Origin: Neospora caninum Liverpool
Taxonomy: Eukaryota; Apicomplexa; Conoidasida; Eucoccidiorida; Sarcocystidae
NCBI RefSeq assembly: GCF_000208865.1
Contig: NC_018398.1
Span: 992,001 to 1,056,000 of the forward strand
Reading direction: 5' to 3'
DNA length: 64,000 bases
Shown here piece by piece: positions 25,631-36,339 of this stretch; positions within the stretch are counted from its first letter, which is position 1, and each line of letters opens with the position of its first letter. Below the pieces are notes generated by a model. It searched no databases. It had not been told where the DNA came from and was given only the letters and a program-made list of their open reading frames with translations. A program made the translations under genes and the position numbers.

Positions 25631-25666
<36 letters not shown>

Positions 25667-25770
25667 ATCTATCTATCTATATGTATATCTATCTATATCT
25701 ATCTATATCTATATCTATCTACATCTGTCTATATCTGACTATCTATCTATATCTATCTATCTATATCTGA

Positions 25771-25826
<56 letters not shown>

Positions 25827-25930
25827 ATCTATCTATCTATATGTATATCTATCTATATCTATCTATATCTATATCTATCTACATCTGTCTATATCTGACT
25901 ATCTATCTATATCTATCTATCTATATCTGA

Positions 25931-25994
<64 letters not shown>

Positions 25995-26094
25995 ATCTAT
26001 CTATATGTATATCTATCTATATCTATCTATATCTATATCTATCTACATCTGTCTATATCTGACTATCTATCTATATCTATCTATCTATATCTGA

Positions 26095-26156
<62 letters not shown>

Positions 26157-27288
26157 GTCTACATGGACATGGAGGCGCTCGTAAGTAAAGGTGATACGCG
26201 TAGATCGACGATTGTGTTTTGTAGAGTGTATGGGCATGACTGTCCCCAGGGACAGACCCGCCGGTGTGTTTCCGTGACTTCGTCTACGCATGCGGTCTTG
26301 AATATTTCTTCCTATTCATTTCTGCCGAGTTATTCTTCCTCTCTGTTTCCGTCGCCACACTGCGTGAAAGCTTCTCTCGTGGACTTTTGCAGCGATGGGC
26401 CCTGAACAGGCTCGCACTATGTTCGAGAAGATCGTGGCAGAGATGAGGCGCCAACATAAGGCGGAGAAAATACAAACCGGGAAATTCCAAAACTACATGC
26501 GTGAGTCACCCGCCGCTGTTCCAGTCCCTACACCCTTTGACGCGCACACACGCTTGCATTAATCGTTGTATACGCTGTGGTACATACACGTTTAGACGCA
26601 TGTATGTACACATATATATGTATTTATAAGTGCAACAATATATTTATATATACAAGCATATACAAATATATATGTACAGGTGCGTTGGAGTTACATGTAT
26701 CCTCTGTAGGCATTTGCGTAACGCTGCCTGGCCCTTGTGTTTCTGTTTTGTCGTTGAGTATTTTTGGAAACACGTCCCGGTGGAGTCCACCTTTTTCTCG
26801 TGAAACCTACAAAGGGCCGTGCCTTCGTCTGTGGGCGTGTCCGGGCCAGTGGACTGCCTTCGCAGATTGCGCAGCCTCTGGGGAGGGACTGTCTCTTTTG
26901 GATGGGACTGTCTCTTTTGGATGTCTTTGCACGACGTGCTGAAAAGCGCCTCTCTGTGGTCCGCTTGCGCCACAAAGCTGTCCTTTTTTTGCGTTCCTTT
27001 TTCTTTCTCGCAGGCGTTGAACTTGCCAATGACGGCCCCGTCACCATCATTGTCGACTCGTCGCAGGCGCAACTCCCGAAAATTAAAGAACGGAAACTGC
27101 CTGCCGTGAAGGCCGCTCCCGATCCTGCCTCGTCTGTGTCTCCCTCTTCGCCTTCTGCAAATGGAGACGGAAAGGGAGACAACGCGCCTGGCTCCGGAGG
27201 CCAGGGATGCCTGAAAGAGACAGCGGAATCGGCGCGCAAACGCGAAGATGTGCAAAGTGGGCAGGACGAGGCAAAAGCGAGGGCGTGA
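23603..27288 (+). CDS. DTD1: D-aminoacyl-tRNA deacylase (DTD)
   Basis: Proofreading enzyme that removes D-amino acids (and glycine mischarged on tRNA-Ala) from tRNA, acting as a homodimer. Six exons: 23603-23724, 24142-24194, 24397-24450, 24966-25037, 26393-26500 and 27014-27288 (TGA), 227 residues, all phases consistent. The start MRMVLQRV matches the family N-terminus. The two signature motifs are intact: SQFTL at residues 82-86, and NDGPVT at residues 142-147, which supplies the cross-subunit Gly-cisPro selector. The order WEDADYCIRKCL, KTW, HLKKGTKPDFH, GKFQNYM matches the Plasmodium homologue. After GPVTIIVDS the protein runs on for about 75 residues, rich in Ser, Lys, Gly and Pro, beyond the usual end (most DTDs have 145-160 residues). 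The large CTAT satellite lies wholly in intron 4. Confidence 0.93.
23979..24019. repeat. Short tandem repeat in DTD intron 1
   Basis: Two adjacent copies of a unit of about 20 bp built on gtctctgtgtttccatct. No known function. Confidence 0.7.
25430..26160. repeat. Higher-order CTAT satellite in DTD intron 4
   Basis: About 730 bp of CTAT/CTATAT tetranucleotide repeats. A marker segment starting acatctgtctatatctgac recurs at 25581, 25721, 25881 and 26045. The array is therefore four copies of a longer unit of 140, 160 and 164 bp that differ mainly in the number of CTAT tetramers. It is flanked by exons 4 and 5 of the deacylase gene. Confidence 0.95.
26886..26923. repeat. 19-bp tandem duplication in DTD intron 5
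   Basis: Two adjacent copies of a segment containing gactgtctcttttggatg, upstream of the last exon acceptor at 27013. Confidence 0.7.
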
Positions 27289-28969
27289 GAGGAGAGAAAC
27301 AGCGAGAGAAGAGAAGAGCTGAAATGCTGAGGAAAGGCCGATTCACACACTGATCGTGGATTGTCGTTCCTCGGGGTTGTCCTCGTTCCTCTTTTCCGTT
27401 TCTCTCGGATACTCTGAATATGTCTCTGGTGCTAAATGGAGGAGACTCGTTCTCGTGTCCATGTCTGTGTCTCTCTCGAGGCGTCACGGGTCTTTTCCCA
27501 TTTTGGTTTCTCGCTCGTTTTTTTCCCGGCTTTCCTTCGCTCTGTCTCTGGGTCTTTTCCTCCTTCTTTTTTCTGCGGCTCAGAGTGTTTTGCTCTATCC
27601 CCTTTCTGTCTGCCTTCCCCCTGGCCTCTGCATCTCGTTCTTCTTGTTTCTCGCTTTTTGTCTCGGTCCAAACGTCCCTGGCGTCCTCGCCGCTGCTTGA
27701 ATCGTGCGCGCTCGCGTGCCTCAAACACGAACTAATCTCAATATGCATTTGCATTCTGTTCCCTTCTCCTGGAGTAGAATTTAGCTGTTTCTGTATTTCT
27801 CTGAATTTCTGCCTCGCTCTGAGGCCGCCGCGCCCTCGCCTTCTTGCGGCGTTCGACTTCTCTCCGGCGTGACAGCGTCCGCTTTGTTCCATGCAAAAAC
27901 GGAAAACTCTCCAGAGGAAACGAAACGCGACATGTTCTTTTCTCACCTCCCCTTGCGAAAGGGACTCGTGTCTGTCCAGCAGATGCCCGACTCGCGCTCT
28001 CTCGGGCGTCGCCACGTTTTCCCAATCTGCGGCGCACACGGTCGCTCAGACGAAAACGACGCACCGCCAAGTGCACCGTTATTCGCCCGCGAGAGCCTCC
28101 AAACGTCTCGGGAAGTTTCCCAGAACAACTCGAGCAAAGGAACGCCAGGCTGCTGCAGCCATATACACTGTTCGTCTCACCGTCCAGTTCAAGCTCTCAT
28201 CAGAGTCACATATACACCGGCATACCTATATCTATCTATATCTATCAATCTATCAATATCTATCTCTCTATCTATATCTCTCTATCTATATCTATTTATT
28301 TATCTATCTATTTATTTATTTATCTATCTCTCTATCTATATCTATCTATTTATTTATCGATCTCTCTATCTATATCTATCTATCAATCTATATTTATTTA
28401 TCTATCTATCTATCTATATCTATCTATCAACCTATATTTATTTATCTATCTATATCTATCTATGGATATATGTGCACGAGTGAGCAGGTGTGCATGGAGG
28501 CAGACGCTTGTCAACGTTTGAACCTATTTCTTGTAGACGCTGTTCGACCTCGCCTCGCACACAAGTCGCCTCGGTGCCTCTCGGCTGCATCTTTGCGTCT
28601 GCAAGAATTGGAGAGGGCGGCGCGCTGCCGTCTCCGAGGCCGGGCGATACAGAAGGGACAGAGGAGACAAAAGAGACATATCGAGGTCGAGACAGTCGCG
28701 ACCGCAAGACGCTTGAGAAACCACGTTCCCATTCAAACACAGCCTGCATAAGATAGAAGGGCGAGAGAAGACCAAAAGCGAGAAGAGAGAGGAACGAAGG
28801 ATTTTCATCTTTGGCGAAGTTTCCAACGGGAGACAGAAGCTGAGGACTCTCGGCGTCAGCTCGCGGAGAAGGGGGATCGCGAGAAAAGTGAGGAGACAAA
28901 GCGTCTGTTCTGCTCTTTTTTTGCTGTCGCCTCTTTTCCCCAGACTGCTGTGTGTCTAAGCTCTCTCTG
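27289..28969. other. Convergent intergenic region with pyrimidine tract and TATC satellite
   Basis: Holds the 3' UTRs of the deacylase gene and of the large minus-strand gene. The plus strand is C/T-rich from about 27360 to 27700. A CTAT/TATT satellite occupies 28203-28470. No coding exon could be supported. Confidence 0.5.
28203..28470. repeat. Imperfect (TATC)n / (TATT)n satellite
   Basis: Mixed TATC, TATT and CTCTATC units, less regular than the satellite at 25430. It lies between two convergent genes. Confidence 0.95.
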
Positions 28970-29750
28970 TCACGTATGCGTTCCCTCGCTTTGTTGCGCT
29001 CGCCCCGGCTTCGCCCGGTCAGCTTCTTCGTGTCTCCGCCCTCTCCTCGTTTCTTCTCGACTTTCGTCTGGCGCGTCGAATCGGCCTCTTCGTCTTCGTT
29101 TCCCTTCCTCCCCACTGCACTCTCCGCCTCGCTGCGTCTTGTTTTCTTCTCGATCTGCTTCATTCTGCACGCCTCCCTCTTCTTGGTTTTGCGCCTCTCC
29201 CCGTCCCTCCTTTTCTCCCTCTCCTTGTTCGTTCTTCTCTTTGCGCGCTCCTCGTTCACTGTCTTCTCTCGCTCCTTGCTCCGTTGCCTTCCGCGTGGTT
29301 TTCATCCCTTTCGGGGCGCGCGTTTGGTAGAGCGCAGCTTTCTGGGAGAGCCGCGAAGCCTGCGTTTGGAGGAGGCGATTGACCTCGAGCACTTCCCGCA
29401 AATTTAGGAAACGCGGCTGCTGAAGAGTTGGCGACGAAGATCGCAAAAGCGACAGCAGAGCGGTCAAGCGGCTCGCCGCCGCCATGTGCTCGTACATCTG
29501 CGCATTCAAAAACCGACAACTCTGCATAGAGGCAGATAAAAACTACGCATGCACTCTGTACCACACGCGGCTGCAAGTGAGATCAAAACCATCAACGGAT
29601 CCCAAACAAACCAGGGACGCACGCCGTGAAAAAGCCACACACACACATACACATAAGCACTCCCACTTAAAAATATACATCAAGATACAGACACACATCT
29701 ACCACATAAAAACATATAATTTATATAGACATATATATAGATAGGTAGAC

Positions 29751-29794
<44 letters not shown>

Positions 29795-32700
29795 CTGCGA
29801 ATAGATGTGAGTGGTGAAGACTTGAAAGGGGTGCCGTGTGCGCGTTTGTACCTGACGAAGCTGGTTGTGGAGGGAGAGAAGGAGGCTGATAGACTCTGAG
29901 CACGCATCTTCTTTCTCTTCTTTGCATGCGTCGCCTTCTCCGCCTCCGGCATTTTCGTCATGTTCGTCCGTGGGGGCAGCGCTTGAGGCCAAGGCAGCGC
30001 CGGCAACCCGCCACTCCCGCAGCGCCTGATTGACCATCTTGAGGGAAAAGAAACACGCAGAAGGAAGGCGAAGCACGCGTGAAACGGCAGATGCAGAGAC
30101 GAGACGGCGAGCCGGAAGGCGAGTCGAGGAAAGGACGGTCAAAGCAACAAAAGAGAAGGATCGCGACTCCAAGGGGAACGGAAGCAGGGGAAGACAGGAG
30201 CGAAGAAAGAGACGAACGAGGAAGAAACGAACGACAAAAAAGCCAGGCCAACCGGCACCTACGACCGCAGGCGAGATGACTGACAACGGAAGAACAGCAG
30301 CGAAAGACGGGAGAGGAGACATCAGAAACGAGGAGAGAAGACACGCACGGCTTCGAATTTCTGCAGAGATTCTTTCGAAGCCCCCACGTTCTCCTCCCCT
30401 TCCCTTATCTCCGCCGGTGTTTTTACGCATCGTGCGGGATACAATCCGGCTCTTCTCTCCACACGTTCCCTCCACGCTCCCCAGTTTTCTTCCCTCTCGC
30501 TGTTTCAGGTGATTTCAGACGCGGCCTCCGTGTCTCATTTTTTTCCGCCCCAGGGTGCGCTTTGGCTGGTCGGCACCTCGATCCTTCTCGCTCTTTCCGC
30601 GACGCCTTTCCTCCTCTCTTTTCCCCCTCACTACACTCTTCCGCTGTCTCCGTTCAGCCGGATGGTATCCTGTGTCCTCCTGTTGAATCGTCCTCTCCAG
30701 GACTTTCACTCATTTCCCACCTCGTTCCTCTCGCGTTTCGTCTTCTGCGAATGCCGCTCTTCCCTGTTCTCTCACCTCTCGGCAGTCCCCCTGGCCCTGG
30801 CTAGCTTTCCAGAGTTGCTGGACGCGCACCGCGACGAACGCGCCGCACAAATCGATGCCCGGAAAACGCCATTTGTCTCCGTCTCTCTCTGCCTGTTTCT
30901 CCGGCTCCTCGTCGCTGGAACTGAGCCTGTGCTTGGTCGGTCTCCGCCCCCGTTTGACGCCACGCGCCTCCCTCTTGCAAGCTGACGGAGAAGAAGGAGA
31001 AGAAGGAGGAGAAAAAAGGGGAGGAGCATCTTCTTCTCTGCGGACGCAAAACTCGACAGCGGCCTCGACGAGAGCCGACCACCGGGCACTTGCTTCGGTC
31101 TCCTCGTCGGCGTCTCCACGCATCCGAGCGCCCGCCTAAAAGCAGAGAGCGCGGACGACGCGCGAAGAGAACAGAGAAACAGGACCTTTGTGGAGGAAGA
31201 AAGGGAAAAGAAAAACACAGAGAGAAAGCAGGAGACACAGGGGGGAAGAGGAGCAAACGGATAGAACAGGCGGGTGGAATCCCAGTGCGCAAAAGCGAAG
31301 GTGGAAGGAGAACGAAACACAAGGAGAGGATCAGATGGAGACAAAACGACAAGGAAACGCTGGGGGAAACGGAGAAAGAGAACGAGGCGAGAGTAGGCGA
31401 ACGCAAAAGGGTATGGGAATCGAGGAGAAGAGGGTTTTCCCACAGGTTTTTTCGACAGGAACAAAAAACGAAGAGGGCAAAAGAGGTGTACTCACCAAAG
31501 GGAGTGTCGACGAGCCTGCGGAGTCGTTCTCTCTCGCCTGGCTTTCTCTCTCGTCTTTCTCGCGCACACCCTGGAAGGCTGCGCGTCGCTCCTTGACCGC
31601 GCTGCCAGTTTCCTCCGATTTCACGCAAGGCCAGGCAGAACGCGTGGCCACCCTCGCTTCTCGCGCAGCGCTCGGCGAACTTGGAGACGAGCCGGACGAG
31701 GAAGGAGGACGGCCCCGTTTCTTCTTCTTGGTGCTACAGTCGACCGCCGCGCATGCAGCCGAGAAGAGGGGAAATGCGCCCTGACACACAGCGAGGAAGC
31801 GAAACGAATGAGAAAGACAGAGAGACTGGACGAGAAATGGAAGGAGAAGGAGACAGAAGAGAAAGAGCAGGACGGCGAAAGTGGGAAAAGGGATAAAGAG
31901 AAGGAGAGAAAGAGAGCGAAAGAAGCTAAAGAGACAGCGAGAGGAAATGAGAGAGCGAAAAAGAGAAAGACATGGTGAAACAGAGGAGGCTCAACGATCC
32001 TCTCACTCGGAGATGTAACCGCGCGATTTCCACGCCCAGTTGTCTGCATCATCTCCACAAACCTCCAGCTCTGCAGCTGTGGACAAACGTGTGTCCCTCT
32101 GCCTCGACGCGGCAATCACGTGCACACACGCACACGAACTAAGTTTCCCTCTCGCTCCACACAATCCCTCGTTTGCATGTCCCGGCGTCAGCCTGTCTTT
32201 GGTGTTCTGTTATCTCTCCCTCTGGTCTCTCGATCGAAAAAGCTTGCTGTGTCTGGTGATGTTTTCACTTCTTCGTGGACTAGTTTTCTCCACTTTTCCT
32301 TCTGACACAAATCCGCCGATTCGCGTCAGAGAATGGCGCTGGCCCACGAGGGCGCGTCTGAAGCCGAAGCCGTTGGAGGCGATGTGAGTTTCGGGGTGGT
32401 TCGGAAGTCGTTTTCCCAAGACCTAACGCCCTTCCTTTTTCTCTCAAGACCTACGTGGACATTGAAGAGCGGCTGGTCGACGCAGTGGAAGAGAAGGTTC
32501 GCAGCACAGGCCATGGCGTCTGCTCGTTCTTCTTCTCCCTTTTGTTTCTCCCTGGTCTCCTCGTGTTCGTCCTGGCCCCAGAGCTGCACGACGGCGCTTA
32601 GTGGCAGCAAGGCGCTCTGGGCCTCGCGGCTCTGGAAGCGAGGCACATGCAGACAAGGAAGCAAAGAAGTGCAAGCACCCGAGAAGGACGTAGAGGCGAG

Positions 32701-35700
32701 AGGCGGCAAAGGGAAGGAGAGACTGAGACACGGGGAGGACAGGGAAAACACAACAAGGAAGGGAGCGTTTCGGCCTCGTGGGTGCCCAGAAACGGCGACG
32801 GAGCGAGAGGTGCGTAGCCAGAGGAGGCTGTTTCAGGTGGGCGAGGCTTTGACAAAACACAGAAGACAATCAATGCCAAGAAAGCGAGAGGAGGCTCAGT
32901 GCAGGAGAGACGCAGAGAGAGAAGCACATCGTGAAAGCACAGGGCGCGAGCGACGGTTTGGAAACCAAGGACACCACGGAGAAACAAAAGAGAAGAAGAA
33001 CGCCAGCGAGAAAAAGGAGCACACGGAAACAAAGAGAAGCACGAAAGGAAATGTGGGCTCTCTCCTCTCTCTCTGTCTGGGGACGAAAGCAAAGTCGCCT
33101 CTGTGCGTTTGGCTTTTTACCTGCCGAAAGCTCCAGCTGGAGAACGGCGCGTCATTATCCTTCTCGTCCGTTCGCCCCTCCTCAGCAGCTCCGTCCGCTG
33201 CATCTTTCCCTGCCTTCGCCTCCCGCCTCTGCCGTGCCCGCTCGCGTCGGGTGTACATACACCTGAGCGCTAGCTCAGCACAGGTTTGTAGGCGGTCGTT
33301 GACGATGAAGAGAAACAGCTGGGTGATCTGTCCCCCCGGGAGGACTCCACTGATGCGTCCCTTGCCGTCTTCTTTCTCTCTTTCTTCTTCGTTATCGATT
33401 CCTTCTTTTTCTCGACGCACATCCCATGCGTCGGCTCCATCGCTCGCCCCTTCGCGTCCCTGGCTCGTTGTCTCTTCGTTCTCGCCGCCGGCGACGCCCA
33501 GCGCCTTCGCCTTGGCTCCTACCCCCCACACGTGGCCGGCGAGCTGGGCGAAGGCCGATCGAAAGAGCAGCGACTGGAGCGTCTTCTTCAGCAGCTGACG
33601 CGTGCGCGCCTCCACGAAACGTTTGTACTCCTGCCCTCTGAGCCCGCGACTGCGAACGTGCAGGAGCTCGAGGCGCTCCTCGAAGCGCTTTGCGGGGGTC
33701 AAAAGACACCACGCTGCTTCCGCCGCCACCAGGCCTCTCTCCCCGCGAGTCAGAGGCTCTCGCGTGTCCTCGCGGATGCACGGCCTTGACAAGTCGCCCT
33801 CGCCTCTGTCTCCGACCTCCGGCGGGAGCCCGTTCTCCTGCCGAAGAGCGGCTTCTCGAGGAGGGTCAAGAGGCTCCGCCCCGACACCCAGCTGGTGCTG
33901 CGGCCGGAGAGGAAGAGCCAGGAGAGAGAAGGAAGGAGAAGAAGGAGAGGAAAGAGAAGAAGAAGAAGAAGAAAGAGAGGAAGAAGGAAGAGCGGGGGTG
34001 AGAGGGGACGAAGTCGAAGACGCAGTCAAGGCTCGCGCTGCAGACTGATGTGCCGAGGCGACGGAAGCGAATCGGGCTACCTCAATAGGAAAGTATCTGG
34101 AAAGGAGATCAGAGAACACAGGGAACGATATATGCGGGAAACATGTAAAGAGCGAATGACACACCACGGACGCCACGAAGAAGAACGCAGCAGCCGTAGT
34201 TCCGGCAGAAGAGTCCCGAGGCAGGAAATGTTTCTCCCGCTCTCGCACGGGAATCTCTGTCGGCTTTTTTTTGTTCTGCACTCCCTCCTCGCCTCGTTGA
34301 CGTCTCTTGAGTGAAAGGTTGCCTTGGGTTTTAATCTCCCCTTTTCCTTCCAAAGACTCCACAGGAAGAGTTATGGGGAATGCAGAAATGAAGCGCGTGC
34401 ACTACTCCTGCCCTCGTTTCTCCCCTGTGTTCTCGCATCTCCTTTCCGTTCCTCTCAACTCCTTCTTCGGACCTGCCTGGCCCGCTTGAAACCCGCCCAG
34501 ACTGCTTTTCAATCCTTCCACTCTCTCTGTGATGTTATCATTTCTGCGCCTCACCGGTCGAGAAAGCGTCGCCAGTTGGCTGTTCCGTGAAGCCGCTTCG
34601 TCACTGCGGCGCACCCGCGACACTTGGATCGAGGGCGAGCCTCTCGCGGAAACGGCGGGTCGCCTTCTCGCACGCGCGCCTGAGACGCGGAAAAGCGCTC
34701 GCTTTCGTCCTGGTGAACGTCGAAACTCCTCGCGTCAGGGGTCGTCTCCCGCGAAGAAGCAAGGCGAGACGAAGGCGAGTGAAGCTCCTGCTCGGGAGAC
34801 CCGTTCGGCGCGCAGGTGCAGTAGGCGAAGACCGTGTCGGCATGGAATGCATGCAGGAAGGCGGCTAGCCAGCAGTGGAGATAGACGACGAGCACACGCG
34901 TGGCGAGGGAAGGAGGGGCGTTGCGAGGTCTGTCCTCGGGTTCTTGCAAAGTTTCGACGAGTCCGGAGACAAATCCAAGTTCCTCCAGCGGTCGAAACAA
35001 ATGCGCTACTGGCGACGACGCCGGCAAGAGCGCCGAGGCCAGCTGGCGGCGAAACGCGGAAAAAACCCGCACCAGACTCTCGGCCTCTCCCTGCTCTCCT
35101 CCCCACTCCACAGTACCCTCCCCAACCGACAACGGGGAAGAAGAGGAAGCAAAAGTGGACGAGGAAGAGGCAGCGGGAGAAGAAGAGGAAGGAGAAGGTG
35201 GAGATGAATGACGCGGGGACGTGCAGCAAGTTGGCGTTGCAGAAGAACCGGAGACGTCCACGCCCCACGAGGGTGGGCATAGCAGAGGCTGCACGACACA
35301 GCAAAACATCACGGGCGGGGAGGGGGGGGGGACAACCAGTTTCTTCGGCACCCGAGAGACTGTGCTTCTTGAACTTTGTCTCCGGTCGAAGCGACACTGC
35401 GGAGAGAGGCACTTTGGAACCAGAACGCGCAAATTGGGAATGCGAAATCGCAGAACAGCGAGAAACTCTCAATCTGTTTGAGACGAGCGGCCATCTCTTG
35501 CAAGCGCCGCAAGTCTCGAACCTGAGCTCTGTGTGCCTCTCTGTCTCGACGGCAAAAGTGAAAATGCAAAACCGTCCTGAAACCATCGGCCTTTCCCACG
35601 GCCATCTGTACCCTTTGGGACTTACAAGAAACGCGGAAAGAGGAACCGCAGGGATTCCGTACGGGTGCGTTCTTCGTTCTTTCTCGCGCGCAAACGTTAG

Positions 35701-36339
35701 GCTCTCTGCAGCGCGCTTTTTCTCTCTCGAGAGGACTGTAGGTATCCCCACGGTTTCACGCCTTTCCTCTGGGTCTTGCGACTCTCGCGCTGTACGTACA
35801 GCGGATCGGGGCGCAACCGTGGTCGCGATTTCGCTCGGAGGCGACGCTGGCGCGCCTTCGGTGGATGGGAGGGAGGCTGAGAGACTCGCCTCGCTCTTCA
35901 CAGAATTTCTCTCTCGCAGACCCTCAACTTCCTCTCGCGCCCTTGCGGCAGGTCGGAGACGAGAAGGCGTTCGAAACCATCCGCGGTGTTGCTCTCCCCC
36001 TGACACAGAAGTCGATTCAGCAGTTCTTGCCGCTTTCGCCACCGCACCAGGCGTATCAGGTGTACATACACCTCGTGCCTCAGAGACAGAACGGTGAAGA
36101 GACGTGGGAGACGTGGAAGACGAGGGAGAAGACGACGAAGAGCGCGAAGAGGGAGAAGCAGCTTTTGATTTGGCTGTGTTTTTTCTGGAAAGAAGACGAC
36201 ATAGTTCCCTCTTTTTTTCGACTGGAAGCTGGGCAATCGCGCCAGGCCAGTTCTCTCGAGGCAGGCGCTGCAGGCGCTCGTGGATTTCTTCCACAGCCAT
36301 GCCCGCGACTTGCGCGGCCTCGAGTTTCCACTCAGCCAT
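28970..36339 (-). CDS. Large protein of unknown function with AT-hook-like motif
   Basis: Nine exons in transcript order: 36339-35626, 35288-34555, 34096-33121, 32631-32455, 32076-32020 (or from 32070), 31780-31496, 31135-30776, 30037-29852 and 29521-28970. All phases agree and give about 1346 residues. The start MAEWKLEAAQVAGMAVEEIHE is an ATG opening a helical N-terminus. Long predicted helices follow (LASALLPASSPVAHLFRPLEE, then RVLVVYLHCWLAAFLHAFHA, KKTLQSLLFRSAFAQLAG, QITQLFLFIVNDRLQTCAELA, LRSSSPTLQQPRFLNLREVLE), separated by Ser/Glu/Lys-rich linkers. KKKKRGRPP in exon 6 is an AT-hook-like core. The tail from about residue 1230 is highly charged (Glu/Arg/Lys). I do not recognise a family. 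The helices suggest a scaffold, possibly nuclear. The last exon could end earlier if a donor was missed. Confidence 0.65.
29752..29795. repeat. (AT)n microsatellite in the last intron of the unknown large gene
   Basis: Long pure AT run between exon 8 (ends 29852) and exon 9 (begins 29521) of the minus-strand gene. Confidence 0.95.
31704..31730 (-). other. AT-hook-like motif KKKKRGRPP
   Basis: Basic run followed by the RGRP core that inserts into the minor groove of AT-rich DNA in AT-hook proteins. A second basic cluster (KRGRRPTKHR) occurs in the next exon. This is the only hint of a nuclear role for the protein. Confidence 0.45.
33250..33263. other. GGTGTACATACACC element, copy in an exon
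   Basis: Exact 14-mer with GGTGTA and TACACC arms around CA. It lies in exon 3 of the large unknown gene, read in a frame different from the copy at 36059. Confidence 0.8.
36059..36072. other. GGTGTACATACACC element, copy in exon 1 of the unknown large gene
   Basis: Exact 14-mer, identical to the copy at 33250. On the coding strand it reads as part of RGVCTPD. Confidence 0.8.

Noticed and set aside
25175..26160. Long open frames made of Ile-Tyr-Leu-Ser repeats over the CTAT satellite
   Set aside because: A CTAT repeat has no stop codon in several frames, so open frames are automatic. The region is intron 4 of the deacylase gene.
32333..32601. A spliced plus-strand ORF (32333-32383 joined to 32449-32601) encoding 67 residues with a hydrophobic tail
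   Set aside because: It has good-looking splice sites and a stop, but its second part is exactly antisense to exon 4 (32631-32455) of the minus-strand gene, which keeps frame with its neighbours. Without RNA evidence the antisense reading is more likely chance.
35330..35521. Possible extra exon in the unknown large gene (reads VRDLRRLQEMAARLKQI on the minus strand)
   Set aside because: A good acceptor exists, but no donor in the right phase was found, and exon 1 joins directly to the next exon in frame.
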